Shown one piece after another: positions 35,576 through 45,491 of a DNA stretch of 64,000 nt; within the stretch, counting starts at the first letter, position 1; the number at the start of each line of letters is the position of its first letter. The position numbers were made by a program, and so were the translations under genes. Origin of the DNA: Streptococcus sp. LPB0220 (GTDB taxonomy: Bacteria > Bacillota > Bacilli > Lactobacillales > Streptococcaceae); the NCBI RefSeq assembly GCF_008727815.1, contig NZ_CP044230.1, forward strand, positions 852,001 through 916,000, written 5' to 3'. Below the pieces are notes generated by a model. That model was not told where the DNA came from and made no database searches. It was given only the letters and a program-made list of their open reading frames with translations.

Positions 35576-36341
35576 TCATACCTGGGTGATTTGTGCTTAT
35601 GGAGAGAGCGAATACTTAGAAGCTTGTATTCAATCCTTGAAGAATCAAACTCTCCAATCACAGATTATCTGTTACAGTTCAACACCACTGGATTCGATCA
35701 AGGAACTTTGTCAGCGTTATGCTATTCCATTTTACACCAAGCAAGGTGGTGGGATTGGTAAGGATTGGAACAATGCCATGTCTTTTGTAGAGACGAAGTA
35801 TGCTACCATCGCCCATCAGGATGATTATTATGAGCCGGACTATGCTGAGAAAGTTTTGGCTAAGATGGAAAAAAATCAAGATGTGTTGATTGGGTATTCT
35901 GATTATTTTGAAGAAAAAGATGGCTATAAAATTCCTGCGAATACAAATCTGAAGATCAAAACCTTGATGTTAAAAACTATGAATCTTTTTCCTGCTAGTC
36001 ACTTTTGGCGAAACCGTGTGATGGCTTTTGGGAATCCGATTTGTTGTCCAGCTGTCACCTATAATCGTGAAAAATTGAAGAATTTCTATTTTGATGAAGG
36101 AATGAGAGTGAGTTTGGATTGGTACGCATGGTATAAGATCAGTGAGTATAAAGGTCGTTTCGCATATGTATCTGATAAGCTTATGTGCCACCGTATTCAT
36201 GGAGAGTCTGAAACATCAAAAACTATAGCCGATAACACTCGAAGTAAAGAAGATCTATACATGTACCAACTCTTCTGGCCCAAATGGATTGCCAAGTTGC
36301 TGATGAGACAATATGTGAAAAGTCAACATTCGAATAATTAA
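35565..36341 (+). CDS. Glycosyltransferase family 2
   Basis: About 258 residues. The N-terminus HTWVICAYGESEYLEACIQSL is an atypical GT2 entry. HQDDYYEPDY (~82-91) contains the metal-binding acidic cluster. ATG 35565 is favoured over 35562 by spacing from GAGGAG. Last gene of this transcription unit; a terminator follows. The donor sugar is not deducible. Confidence 0.8.
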   Translation: MINNHTWVICAYGESEYLEACIQSLKNQTLQSQIICYSSTPLDSIKELCQRYAIPFYTKQGGGIGKDWNNAMSFVETKYATIAHQDDYYEPDYAEKVLAKMEKNQDVLIGYSDYFEEKDGYKIPANTNLKIKTLMLKTMNLFPASHFWRNRVMAFGNPICCPAVTYNREKLKNFYFDEGMRVSLDWYAWYKISEYKGRFAYVSDKLMCHRIHGESETSKTIADNTRSKEDLYMYQLFWPKWIAKLLMRQYVKSQHSNN

Positions 36342-36355
36342 AAACTTTTTATAAC

Positions 36356-36379
36356 AAGCGGCCCTTGAGGGTCGCTTTT
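36356..36379 (+). terminator. Terminator before rgpA
   Basis: AAGCGGCCC (36356-36364), a TTGA loop, GGGTCGCTT (36369-36377, one G-U) and T. Confidence 0.75.
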
Positions 36380-36409
36380 CTGTTTGGATTAGGCAAAAAG
36401 CCTAGAAAA

Positions 36410-36418
36410 TGGTATAAT
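36410..36418 (+). promoter_or_regulatory. Extended -10 promoter of the rgpA-F operon
   Basis: TGGTATAAT at 36410-36418, 35 bp upstream of rgpA. A small TAGGC/GCCTA hairpin lies just before it. Confidence 0.65.
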
Positions 36419-36452
36419 TGAATAGACTGTAAATGATTTGAAAGGGAACTCT

Positions 36453-37601
36453 ATGCAACATGTTTTTATTATCGGAAGTCGTGGACTTCCGGCTCAATAT
36501 GGCGGTTTTGAGACTTTTGTGGACCAATTGGTCTCGCATCAAGTGTCCCCAGATATCCAGTACCATGTTGCTTGCCTTTCTACTGATCAAGCTTATCAAC
36601 ATTTTGATTACAAGGGTGTTGATTGTTTTACCATTAAAGCCCCAAAGCTTGGGCCTGCGCGGGTCATTGCCTATGATATGATGGCCATCAACTATGCCTT
36701 GAAGCTTATTAAGAAACAAGGAATTGAACAGCCAGTTTTTTATGTTTTGGGCAATACAATTGGGGCCTTTGTGGCACCCTTTGCTCGTAAGATTCATAAG
36801 ATAGGCGGACGATTTTATATCAATCCAGATGGACTGGAGTGGAAGCGGGCCAAGTGGGCCAAGCCGATCCAAGCCTATCTCAAGTATTCTGAAAAGATCA
36901 TGACGCGCCATGCGGACTTGGTAATTTCAGACAACCCTGGTATTGAGTCCTATATCAAGGAAGCCTATCCTTGGTCCAAGACGACCTATATTGCCTACGG
37001 AACGGACTTATCTCCGACCACCTTAAACAGTCAGGATAATAAGGTCCGAGAATTCTATCACAAGTGGCAGACTCAGGAGAAAAACTATTACCTAATCTTG
37101 GGCCGCTTTGTCCCAGAAAATAATTACGAGACCGCCATTCGTGAATTTATGGCCTCTTCCACCAAACGGGATTTGGTGATCATTTGTAATCATGAAGGCA
37201 ATCCCTATTTTGAAGAGTTGCGAGCTCGGACTGGATTTGATCAGGATCCTCGTGTTAAGTTTGTAGGAACCGTCTATGATCAAGACCTCTTGAAGTATAT
37301 ACGTAAAGAAGCCTTTGCCTATATCCATGGTCATGAAGTAGGCGGGACCAATCCTGGTCTCCTAGAGGCTCTTGCCCAGACGGATCTGAATTTAGTTTTA
37401 GGGGTCTCCTTTAACCAAACGGTCGCTAAGGATTCGGCTCACTATTGGACTAAAGAAACTGGGAATTTGGCGCATTTGATTGACCAGGTCGATCCTTTAG
37501 AAGATGTATCTGAATGGGGGCAACGTGCCAAAGCTAATATGAAGCAAAACTTTACCTGGGAAAAAATTGTAGGTGAGTACGAGGAATTATTCTTATTATG
37601 A
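36453..37601 (+). CDS. rgpA: Rhamnosyltransferase RgpA (GT4, DUF1972 N-terminus)
   Basis: 382 residues. The IIGSRGLPAQYGGFETFV N-terminus is the RgpA/Cps2T hallmark. The GT4 domain with GTNPGLLEAL (nucleotide-sugar Glu motif) is near residue 290. It adds the first L-rhamnose to lipid-linked GlcNAc to start the rhamnan. ATG 36453 has GAAAGGG. It overlaps rgpB by 4 bp. Confidence 0.92.
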   Translation: MQHVFIIGSRGLPAQYGGFETFVDQLVSHQVSPDIQYHVACLSTDQAYQHFDYKGVDCFTIKAPKLGPARVIAYDMMAINYALKLIKKQGIEQPVFYVLGNTIGAFVAPFARKIHKIGGRFYINPDGLEWKRAKWAKPIQAYLKYSEKIMTRHADLVISDNPGIESYIKEAYPWSKTTYIAYGTDLSPTTLNSQDNKVREFYHKWQTQEKNYYLILGRFVPENNYETAIREFMASSTKRDLVIICNHEGNPYFEELRARTGFDQDPRVKFVGTVYDQDLLKYIRKEAFAYIHGHEVGGTNPGLLEALAQTDLNLVLGVSFNQTVAKDSAHYWTKETGNLAHLIDQVDPLEDVSEWGQRAKANMKQNFTWEKIVGEYEELFLL

Positions 37602-38539
37602 AAGTAAATATCTTGTTGTCCACCTATAATGGTGAACAGTATCTAAAAGAGCAGGTCAAAAGTATTCAAGACCAGACCTATCAAGACTGGCAACTCTTGA
37701 TCCGAGATGATGGATCGACAGATGGTACGGTGGAGATCATTCAAGAGTTGGTGGCCCAGGATGAGCGCATTCGCTTTATCAACCAAGGAGCTATCGAAAA
37801 TCTCGGTGTTATCAAGAGCTTCCATGCGCTTCTGAAATATGAAAAAGCTGATCTTTATTGCTTCAGTGACCAAGATGATGTCTGGCTTCCTGAAAAGATT
37901 GCTCTTCAAGTAGCAGAAGCCGAGAAGCATCCTCAAGAAGTGCCTTTGCTGGTCTACACAGATTTAAAAGTGGTCGATGAAAACTTGAATGTGCAGCATG
38001 AGAGTATGATTCGCACCCAGTCTAATCATGCCAATACCGAACTGATTCAAGAGTTGACGGAAAATACGGTAACTGGCGGAGTTGCCATGATTAACCACGC
38101 TCTGGCGGAGTTATGGACAGGTCAAGAAAAACATGCGCTCCTTATGCATGATTGGTATTTGGCCTTGTTGGCAACTGCCTTTGGGAAGCTCATCTATATC
38201 GATCAACCAACAGAATTGTACCGTCAGCACAGTAGCAATGTTCTGGGTGCTCGAACTCTCAGAAAACGGGTTAAAAATTGGATCCGACCCCATGTGCTGT
38301 TTGCCAAGTATTGGAATCTCATAGAGTCTAGTCAAGAACAAGCAAAAAATCTATTGGATCTGCCTGTCAGTTCCCAAACTAAAGAAATTATTGAAAACTT
38401 TGTCACCATTATGGATGTTCCACTAAAAGAACGTCTGAGACGGATTCATCAGTATGGTTATCGTAAGAACCGAGCCTTTCACACCTTTGTATTTACCAGC
38501 TTGATTCTGACAAAGTTTGCATATCGAGGTAAAAAATAA
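37598..38539 (+). CDS. rgpB: Rhamnosyltransferase RgpB (GT2)
   Basis: 313 residues. ILLSTYNGEQYLKEQ start, RDDGSTDGT (~38), FSDQDDVWLP (DxD, ~90) and an HDWYLAL segment. It elongates the rhamnan backbone with RgpF, as known from S. mutans. It overlaps rgpA by 4 bp and rgpC by 1 bp, the conserved arrangement. Confidence 0.92.
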   Translation: MKVNILLSTYNGEQYLKEQVKSIQDQTYQDWQLLIRDDGSTDGTVEIIQELVAQDERIRFINQGAIENLGVIKSFHALLKYEKADLYCFSDQDDVWLPEKIALQVAEAEKHPQEVPLLVYTDLKVVDENLNVQHESMIRTQSNHANTELIQELTENTVTGGVAMINHALAELWTGQEKHALLMHDWYLALLATAFGKLIYIDQPTELYRQHSSNVLGARTLRKRVKNWIRPHVLFAKYWNLIESSQEQAKNLLDLPVSSQTKEIIENFVTIMDVPLKERLRRIHQYGYRKNRAFHTFVFTSLILTKFAYRGKK

Positions 38540-39345
38540 TGTTTGACGTTTTTAGTCAGAAAAATCGAATTTTATTACGAGAGTTAATCAAAACAGACTT
38601 TAAATTACGCTACCAGGGATCAGCAATCGGTTATCTTTGGTCCATTTTGAAGCCCTTGATGACTTTTACGATCATGTATATTGTCTTCATCCGATTCTTA
38701 CGCTTGGGTGGAGATGTGCCCCATTTCCCAGTTGCCCTCTTGTTGGCCAATGTAATCTGGGGCTTCTTCTCAGAAGCAACATCCATGGGGATGGTGTCGA
38801 TTGTTAGTCGAGGCGACTTGTTGCGAAAATTGAACTTCTCCAAACACATTATTGTCTTGTCTGCGATTTCAGGAGCAGCAATCAACTTTGTCATTAACCT
38901 GGTTGTTGTCTTGATTTTTTCATTATTTAATGGGGTGACATTCTCTTGGACAGCTTTGATGGTCATTCCGCTATTCTTTGAGTTGTTCTTGATGGCGACA
39001 GGATGCGCCTTGATCTTAGCGACATTTTTTGTTCGCTTCCGTGACTTAGGTCAAGTATGGGAAGTACTCCTGCAAGCTGGCTTGTATGCGACGCCAATTA
39101 TCTATCCGATTACCTTTATTGCAGACCGCAATCCATGGGCGGCTAAGTTGGTCATGATGAATCCTTTGGCTCAAATTATTCAAGACATGCGCTACTTCTT
39201 GATTGATAAGGCCAACACCCCTGTCTGGCTTTTGGTGGAAAATAAGTTCTTGGTTTTGGTTCCTTATGTTTTACCAATTCTTATTTTTGTCGCTGGCTTT
39301 GCTTACTTTAACAAACATGCTAAGAAATTTGCGGAGATTCTCTAA
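38539..39345 (+). CDS. rgpC: Polysaccharide ABC exporter permease RgpC
   Basis: 268-residue ABC-2 permease with six transmembrane segments. The N-terminal amphipathic RELIKTDFKLRYQGS and YLWSILKPL are typical of Wzm/TagG. It translocates lipid-linked rhamnan with RgpD. It overlaps both neighbours by 1 bp. Confidence 0.95.
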   Translation: MFDVFSQKNRILLRELIKTDFKLRYQGSAIGYLWSILKPLMTFTIMYIVFIRFLRLGGDVPHFPVALLLANVIWGFFSEATSMGMVSIVSRGDLLRKLNFSKHIIVLSAISGAAINFVINLVVVLIFSLFNGVTFSWTALMVIPLFFELFLMATGCALILATFFVRFRDLGQVWEVLLQAGLYATPIIYPITFIADRNPWAAKLVMMNPLAQIIQDMRYFLIDKANTPVWLLVENKFLVLVPYVLPILIFVAGFAYFNKHAKKFAEIL

Positions 39346-40547
39346 TGACAGATAAACAAATTGCAGTAAAAGTAGACCATGTCAGCAAGTCCTTTAAGTT
39401 GCCAACAGAGGCAACCAATAGTCTTCGTACTGCCTTGGTCAATCGCTTCAAAGGAATCAAAGGATACAAAGAACAACATGTGCTTAAGGATATTTCTTTT
39501 GAAGTAGAAAAAGGTGATTTTTTCGGGATCCTAGGTCGAAATGGTTCTGGAAAATCGACTCTCTTGAAAATTATTTCTGAAATCTATGTGCCAGAAAAAG
39601 GCACCGTCACTATTGATGGGAAACTGGTGTCCTTTATTGAGCTTGGAGTGGGCTTTAACCCAGAACTGACAGGTCGAGAAAATGTCTATATGAACGGGGC
39701 TATGCTAGGCTTCTCAACAGCTGAAATTGATGCCATGTATGATGATATCGTAGACTTTGCTGAGTTGCATGAATTCATGAACCAAAAGCTCAAGAACTAC
39801 TCATCAGGGATGCAGGTTCGTCTGGCCTTTTCGGTTGCCATTAAGGCCCAAGGCGATATCTTGATTTTGGACGAGGTCCTAGCAGTAGGAGATGAGGCCT
39901 TCCAACGCAAGTGTAACGATTACTTTCAAGAGCGCAAGAAATCAGGGAAAACCACGATACTGGTTACCCATGATATGGGAGCCGTCAAGAAATATTGTAA
40001 CAAGGCTGTTTTGATTGAAAATGGTTTGGTGAAGGCCATTGGTGATCCTTTTGACGTTTCTGATCAATATAGTTTTGACAATTTGGAATCGAACTCCCAT
40101 CATCATGGAAATGAAGATGAGGGCTTGGTCACATCGGAAGTTGAAGGTTTCACGGCTAGATTGCTTTCTCCTAAGAAAGTAACTCCTGATGATGAGGTGG
40201 TGATTGAGTTTTCATTTAATCTATTAGATGAGTCTGTTAATCCTCATATAGCCTTTTCATTTGTTGATATTTCTACTGGAAATGGACTGTACAACGATAA
40301 TTCCATGGATATTCCATTATCCGGTATCGGTGCTAAAAAAATCACTTATAAATGTAAGTTGCCGTACTTTAATCATGTGAAGTTAAGACTAGTAGCATTT
40401 TTAAGAGATGAAAATCAAGAAAACTTAGCAATATTGTCGACAACGAACCCTCCAGTCTTTTCAATTGATCGGGTTGTGGATCGAACAAATCGTTCGGAGT
40501 TGGATTCTTCGACTGGTTTGTTGATCCGTCAAGGTAAGTGGGAATAA
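39345..40547 (+). CDS. rgpD: Polysaccharide ABC exporter ATPase RgpD
   Basis: 400 residues. ATPase domain ~1-245 with Walker A GRNGSGKST, signature YSSGMQVRLAF, Walker B ILILDEVLAV and H-loop VTHDMG. It is followed by a ~150-residue C-terminal domain resembling the glycan-recognition domain of Wzt proteins. Base composition becomes more AT-rich from about 40150, at the domain junction, suggesting separate evolutionary history of the recognition part. Confidence 0.93.
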   Translation: MTDKQIAVKVDHVSKSFKLPTEATNSLRTALVNRFKGIKGYKEQHVLKDISFEVEKGDFFGILGRNGSGKSTLLKIISEIYVPEKGTVTIDGKLVSFIELGVGFNPELTGRENVYMNGAMLGFSTAEIDAMYDDIVDFAELHEFMNQKLKNYSSGMQVRLAFSVAIKAQGDILILDEVLAVGDEAFQRKCNDYFQERKKSGKTTILVTHDMGAVKKYCNKAVLIENGLVKAIGDPFDVSDQYSFDNLESNSHHHGNEDEGLVTSEVEGFTARLLSPKKVTPDDEVVIEFSFNLLDESVNPHIAFSFVDISTGNGLYNDNSMDIPLSGIGAKKITYKCKLPYFNHVKLRLVAFLRDENQENLAILSTTNPPVFSIDRVVDRTNRSELDSSTGLLIRQGKWE

Positions 40548-40564
40548 TTTCTTTGGTGTAGGCT

Positions 40565-42223
40565 ATGAAAATTTTATTTGTATCTCCTGTTGGAGCCATG
40601 TTTAGTGGAGCGGAAGTATCGATTGTGAACCTAATGAAGTTATTAGTTCAAGAAGGTCACGAAGTTTATAATGTGATACCGGATAATGCTCCACACATTG
40701 ATAAAGACTATCTCCGTCATATGGATACAACTGGAATTAAACTATTTCAGTTAAAAACCAATCAGTGGTGGTGGCCTGAATCTAAGACGCTGAACATTTC
40801 AGAGTTAGAAATCCAAGCTTCTCAACAAAAGAATATTGAGGAAGTAAGAGAAATCATTCAGAACGAACAGATCGAACTGGTTATTTCGAATACAGTCAAT
40901 GTGTTTCAGGGGGCCTTTGCAGCTGCATGTGAAAAGGTCAGACATTTTTATATTATTCATGAATTTCCTTTTGGCGAGTTCGGTTATTATAAGGAATTAA
41001 TTCCTTTAATCGATGATTTATCTGATAAAATTTTTGTAGTCGAAGGGGAATTGTACCAGACTCTAACGAATTATTTTACGACTGACAAATTGATTCCGTT
41101 TATTCCCTATACAGAAGTTCAAGAGCGTCCTCTTAAGAATTCTACTATTTCTCGTTTCGTATCCATCGGTGGGATTAACGAACGAAAAAATCAGCTTGAG
41201 TTACTTGCAGCCTATAATCACTTGAATCGGAAAGATATTGAACTGGTCTTTATCGGAGGATGGGATGAACAGTACAAAAAGTTGATGGATGACTATATTC
41301 AAGCGCATCATCTAGATCATGTAACTTTTGTTGGGTTTCACTCGGATCCATGGTCCTTGGTGACAGATAAAGATATCCTCGTCTTACCTGCTAAATTAGA
41401 AACATTCTCTTTAGTATTTGTGGAATCAGTCCTCAATGGAGTTCCGGCAATCATTTCCGATAATTTAGGTCATTTGTCTTCGAGTAAATTTTTTGAATCT
41501 GGGAATTTATATCCACTAGGAGATAGCGATCTGCTAAGTCAACAAATGGCTACAGTGATTGAGAATTTTGATGCCTATAAAGAAAAGCAATTACTGGATC
41601 AAGAACTCGCTCGAAAGAAATATAATCTCGAGACCATTTATGATGTCTTTAAAGATTGCATCGAAGTAGAAACGCCAATTGGTAACCGAAAGCTATCTTC
41701 CAAGTATGCTCGATTTTTGGGGATGAAATTCAATAATCGTGATCTCGAAGTAATTGGTAAATCTCAGGTGGTGATTTCAGCTTCTAACGATGGACTTCAC
41801 TCAGCCTACCATGAAATAACAAAAGAGAGAATGGAAAATAAGGGCTCTATTATCTTCAAGCTTGAAAAGGAAAAGAGTCTAAAAATATTACTTTCAGAAT
41901 TTCCGGGATCCTATAAAAAATTGTCATTGATTGCATTGGAGGATCAAAGAGAAATTCCCCCTGTAACTTCTAACGGAATTGAATTAGATGGAGTTCTCGT
42001 ATTCTTTAATACTCATCCACATATTCTGTTTGATCTTTCAAGTAGTTCAGGTAATCAATTTCAGTTCTCCTATGAAAAAGAAAGTGACGAAGAATTTTGT
42101 AAACATCAATATAATTTATCTGAGAGTTTTAAAAAATTAACTCACAAATACAATTCCGTCATTCACTCTCGACGTTGGACCATTCCAACAAAGATCTTGA
42201 AATTCTTAAGAATAAGGAAATAA
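40565..42223 (+). CDS. GT4 glycosyltransferase in the rgpE position
   Basis: 552 residues. GT-B fold: VGAMFSGAEVSIVNLMKLL N-terminus and IGGINERKNQLELLAAYNHL (~197-216). ETFSLVFVESVLNGVPAI (~278) supplies the catalytic Glu pair. An additional ~180-residue C-terminal region has no recognised domain and ends in a basic tail. In S. mutans the gene between rgpD and rgpF is a side-chain glycosyltransferase (RgpE) of a different family. This protein probably adds or primes a strain-specific side chain; that role is inferred from position. Confidence 0.8.
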   Translation: MKILFVSPVGAMFSGAEVSIVNLMKLLVQEGHEVYNVIPDNAPHIDKDYLRHMDTTGIKLFQLKTNQWWWPESKTLNISELEIQASQQKNIEEVREIIQNEQIELVISNTVNVFQGAFAAACEKVRHFYIIHEFPFGEFGYYKELIPLIDDLSDKIFVVEGELYQTLTNYFTTDKLIPFIPYTEVQERPLKNSTISRFVSIGGINERKNQLELLAAYNHLNRKDIELVFIGGWDEQYKKLMDDYIQAHHLDHVTFVGFHSDPWSLVTDKDILVLPAKLETFSLVFVESVLNGVPAIISDNLGHLSSSKFFESGNLYPLGDSDLLSQQMATVIENFDAYKEKQLLDQELARKKYNLETIYDVFKDCIEVETPIGNRKLSSKYARFLGMKFNNRDLEVIGKSQVVISASNDGLHSAYHEITKERMENKGSIIFKLEKEKSLKILLSEFPGSYKKLSLIALEDQREIPPVTSNGIELDGVLVFFNTHPHILFDLSSSSGNQFQFSYEKESDEEFCKHQYNLSESFKKLTHKYNSVIHSRRWTIPTKILKFLRIRK

Positions 42224-42224
42224 T

Positions 42225-43970
42225 ATGCAACGTTTACTTTTATATGTCCACTTTAATAAATTTAACTTTATCAGTGGACATGTACTCCACCAATTAGAAA
42301 ACATTCGCCCCTTGTATTCACGGGTAGTTTTTATCTCCAATAGTCAGCTACCAGAAGACGTGAAGTCTAATATAGCAACACAACATTTGGTAGATGATAT
42401 TCTTGAGCGTCAAAATATTGGCTTTGACTTTGCGGCTTGGCGGGATGGAATGAAGACAGTCGGCTTTGACCAACTAGCTCACTTTGATTCGGTTACCCTC
42501 ATGAATGATACCTGCTTTGGACCTCTTTGGGATCTAGAACCAATCTATGAGCGGTTTGAAAATGATACTGAAGTGGATTTCTGGGGAATGACCAATTACC
42601 GGAAAGACAAGGATTTTAACGAGCATATTCAGAGTTATTATCTTAGTTTTAAAAAACAGGTGCTGACATCAAGTGCCTTCCATGAATTTTGGCAAGGTGT
42701 TCAGGATTTCACCAATGTTCAAGATGTGATTGACAACTATGAAACCAAGGTCACAACGAATTTCCTGGATGCTGGTTTTCGCTATAAGACTGTCTTTGAT
42801 ACCATTCATGAAGACACTACAGGAATGCTCTATCCGGACTTTTCTTACTATAATCCTACAGCGATTCTCAATCATAAGGTTCCTTTCATCAAAGTCAAAA
42901 CCATTGCAAACAATGAAGGAATTATGCCTTATATTTTCGACGAGTTGGAGCGTGTATCGAACTACCCATTAGACTTGATTCTCAACCACATGTCTATGAT
43001 TGATCGTCCGGACTATCCTTATCTCTTGTCTCGTAAGTACTTGAAAAACCAGGAATTAGCTGGAGAGTTCGGTAAAAAAGTTGCAGTTCATCTTCATGTC
43101 TTTTATGTGGACCTCCTGGAAGAATTTCTAGATGCTTTTCAAACCTTTCATTTCGCTTATGACTTATGGCTCACGACAGATGTAGAAGAGAAGAAACAGG
43201 ATATTGAGAAAATTCTTTCTAATCGGGCACAAGATGCGACGGTTGTGGTGACTGGAAATATTGGACGGGATGTATTGCCAATGCTGCTCTTAAAAGAGCA
43301 ACTCTCAAAATACGATTATGTTGGCCATTTCCATACTAAGAAATCTAAAGAAGCAGATTTCTGGGCAGGTGAATCTTGGCGGAAAGAATTGATCGAGATG
43401 TTGGTCAAACCGGCTGATCAAATCCTAGCCAATATGGAAGCCAATCCAAAAGTCGGAATCACTATCGCAGATATTCCAACTTTCTTCCGTTACAATCGAA
43501 TAGTGGTTGCTTGGAATGAGGCTCTTATTTCACCAGAGATGAACAAGCTCTGGGAACGGATGGGAGCGACCAAGACGATTGACTTCAAAAATCTCAATAC
43601 CTTTGTCATGAGTTATGGGACCTTTGTTTGGTTTAAATATGATGCTTTGAAACCACTCTTTGATTTGAATTTGACATCAGCAGATGTTCCAGCTGAACCT
43701 TTACCTCAAAATTCGATATTGCATGCGATCGAACGTTTGTTGATCTATATTGCTTGGGATCAAAAATATGACTTTAGAATCTCTCAAAACCCACATGTTC
43801 TGACACCATTTATTGATAATAAGCAATTGAACAATCGCGAAGATCTTCAACCCCATACCTTTGTAGACTTTAATCAAATTGGGGGGATCAAAGGGGCCTT
43901 GAAGTATATCGTGATAGGGCCTGCAAGAGCTGTGAAATATATACTAAAAAGAATGATAAAAAGAAAGTAG
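42225..43970 (+). CDS. rgpF: Rhamnan synthesis protein RgpF
   Basis: 581 residues, the exact length of S. mutans RgpF. Rhamnan-synthesis F domain with LLLYVHFNKFN, NIGFDFAAWRDG (~65-76) and FWGMTNYRK. The second half contains a further glycosyltransferase-like part (VVVTGNIGRDVLPML and GHFHTKKSKE). It polymerises rhamnose with RgpB. Starts 1 bp after the previous stop. Confidence 0.94.
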   Translation: MQRLLLYVHFNKFNFISGHVLHQLENIRPLYSRVVFISNSQLPEDVKSNIATQHLVDDILERQNIGFDFAAWRDGMKTVGFDQLAHFDSVTLMNDTCFGPLWDLEPIYERFENDTEVDFWGMTNYRKDKDFNEHIQSYYLSFKKQVLTSSAFHEFWQGVQDFTNVQDVIDNYETKVTTNFLDAGFRYKTVFDTIHEDTTGMLYPDFSYYNPTAILNHKVPFIKVKTIANNEGIMPYIFDELERVSNYPLDLILNHMSMIDRPDYPYLLSRKYLKNQELAGEFGKKVAVHLHVFYVDLLEEFLDAFQTFHFAYDLWLTTDVEEKKQDIEKILSNRAQDATVVVTGNIGRDVLPMLLLKEQLSKYDYVGHFHTKKSKEADFWAGESWRKELIEMLVKPADQILANMEANPKVGITIADIPTFFRYNRIVVAWNEALISPEMNKLWERMGATKTIDFKNLNTFVMSYGTFVWFKYDALKPLFDLNLTSADVPAEPLPQNSILHAIERLLIYIAWDQKYDFRISQNPHVLTPFIDNKQLNNREDLQPHTFVDFNQIGGIKGALKYIVIGPARAVKYILKRMIKRK

Positions 43971-43980
43971 AGTAAGTTAT

Positions 43981-45468
43981 ATGGGAGTTATTGATAAGAC
44001 TAAAATTAGAAATATTTTAATTGCTATATTTTTAGTATTATTTTCAAGAGTATTTTTGGCCAGTTTATTTCAATTCACCATCAATTTAAAAATTATACTA
44101 TTAATTATTAGTGTTGTAATTTATTTTATTCTTTTTGATCCAAAAGACAAAAAGAAATTGCCAATTAATGCTTTTTTTCTGATAATTATTTTCGGTAGTG
44201 TAATTTCACTAGTGAAACCAGTTCAATACGGATTAGATGAAGAGTCTCATTTACCAAACGTAATTAGTATTTCTGATAGTCCTATTTTTAAATATTCTAA
44301 TGAGAAATTGGAAGATTATAATTCTGTTTTTAAATATGATGCACTAAGAAATCCTAGTAAAAAAGATAAAAATTATTGGTTCAATGTTGAGCATAAGAAA
44401 AGTAAAATTAAAGGAGTAAGAGTTGGATTTGATAATCCAGCCTTCATTCCTAGTGCAATTGGATGGAATATAGGTAGATTAATCTCTAAAAAAGTGTTTG
44501 TTTCCTATTATTTGGGAAGAATCTTCGAAGTAATAGCATATGCCATTCTAGTATTTATTGCATTAAAAATCAGCAAAGTTTATAGAGAAGCGATATATTT
44601 ATTTTCTACATTTCCTGCAGTATTGTACATCATAGCAGGTTATCATTATGATTATTTATATTTTGGAGCAACATTAATTAGTCTTGCTTTATTGACAAAT
44701 ATTCTATCAGGTGAACGTAAAATTGATAGAAAATATGCTTTTGCATTTCAATTCTCTACATTACTATTTTCATTTGCAAAATTTCCGTTTGTATTAATTG
44801 GAAGTCTATTTTCAATATTGCCAAATAAGTATTATCAGGATAAATCAGTAAGAAAATTCAGTTCAATCCTGTTTGGTTTAAATTTGTTAATTTCCTTTAC
44901 ATACGTTGGAATCATTAAATTGTTTGCTTCAGACAATGCTTTGTCAGGCAAAGGACCAGGACTATTATATTTTGTAACACATCCATTACCATTAATTAGA
45001 ACTTTACTTTTAGCGCCATACGGTATTATTCATGACTTTGTTTCTGAACCATTGAAATATGTTTCAGAATCGTCTCCGTTTTTAATTGCAATTTCGATAG
45101 TTACTTTCTTTTTTGCTATGTTTGTCATTGCATTAAAAAATAAAATTGAAATGCCAACATTTTTTAAATATTACTGTCTTCTTTTACTTGCAGGTATTGC
45201 CTCATTAATAGTAATTGCTATTTCAGGAGATCCTAGGGTATACCACAAAGGTGATATTACTGTAGGTGGTGTACAAGGTCGTTATTATTATTTTATTCTG
45301 ATGTTTTTGCCACTTTTTTGTGGATCATGGTTTAGAAAATTATTTGGTTTTTTAGATATGACCATTCAAAATGAAGATTCGAATTTTGAATGTAGTTTGC
45401 AATATATGTTAGTGTATTTAAATATTTTAACAATTAGTATCGGAATATACACTCAATTGCAGGGATAA
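43981..45468 (+). CDS. DUF2142 polytopic membrane protein
   Basis: 495 residues with ~11 transmembrane segments. The extracytoplasmic loop after TM3 contains YGLDEESHLP, the DUF2142 signature that resembles the acidic pair of GT-C glycosyltransferases. It is therefore a candidate for transferring a lipid-linked sugar to the exported polysaccharide. The gene is very AT-rich compared with rgpF 10 bp upstream, suggesting separate acquisition. Confidence 0.82.
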   Translation: MGVIDKTKIRNILIAIFLVLFSRVFLASLFQFTINLKIILLIISVVIYFILFDPKDKKKLPINAFFLIIIFGSVISLVKPVQYGLDEESHLPNVISISDSPIFKYSNEKLEDYNSVFKYDALRNPSKKDKNYWFNVEHKKSKIKGVRVGFDNPAFIPSAIGWNIGRLISKKVFVSYYLGRIFEVIAYAILVFIALKISKVYREAIYLFSTFPAVLYIIAGYHYDYLYFGATLISLALLTNILSGERKIDRKYAFAFQFSTLLFSFAKFPFVLIGSLFSILPNKYYQDKSVRKFSSILFGLNLLISFTYVGIIKLFASDNALSGKGPGLLYFVTHPLPLIRTLLLAPYGIIHDFVSEPLKYVSESSPFLIAISIVTFFFAMFVIALKNKIEMPTFFKYYCLLLLAGIASLIVIAISGDPRVYHKGDITVGGVQGRYYYFILMFLPLFCGSWFRKLFGFLDMTIQNEDSNFECSLQYMLVYLNILTISIGIYTQLQG

Positions 45469-45491
45469 AAAATTTTTAGGAAGGATAAAAA

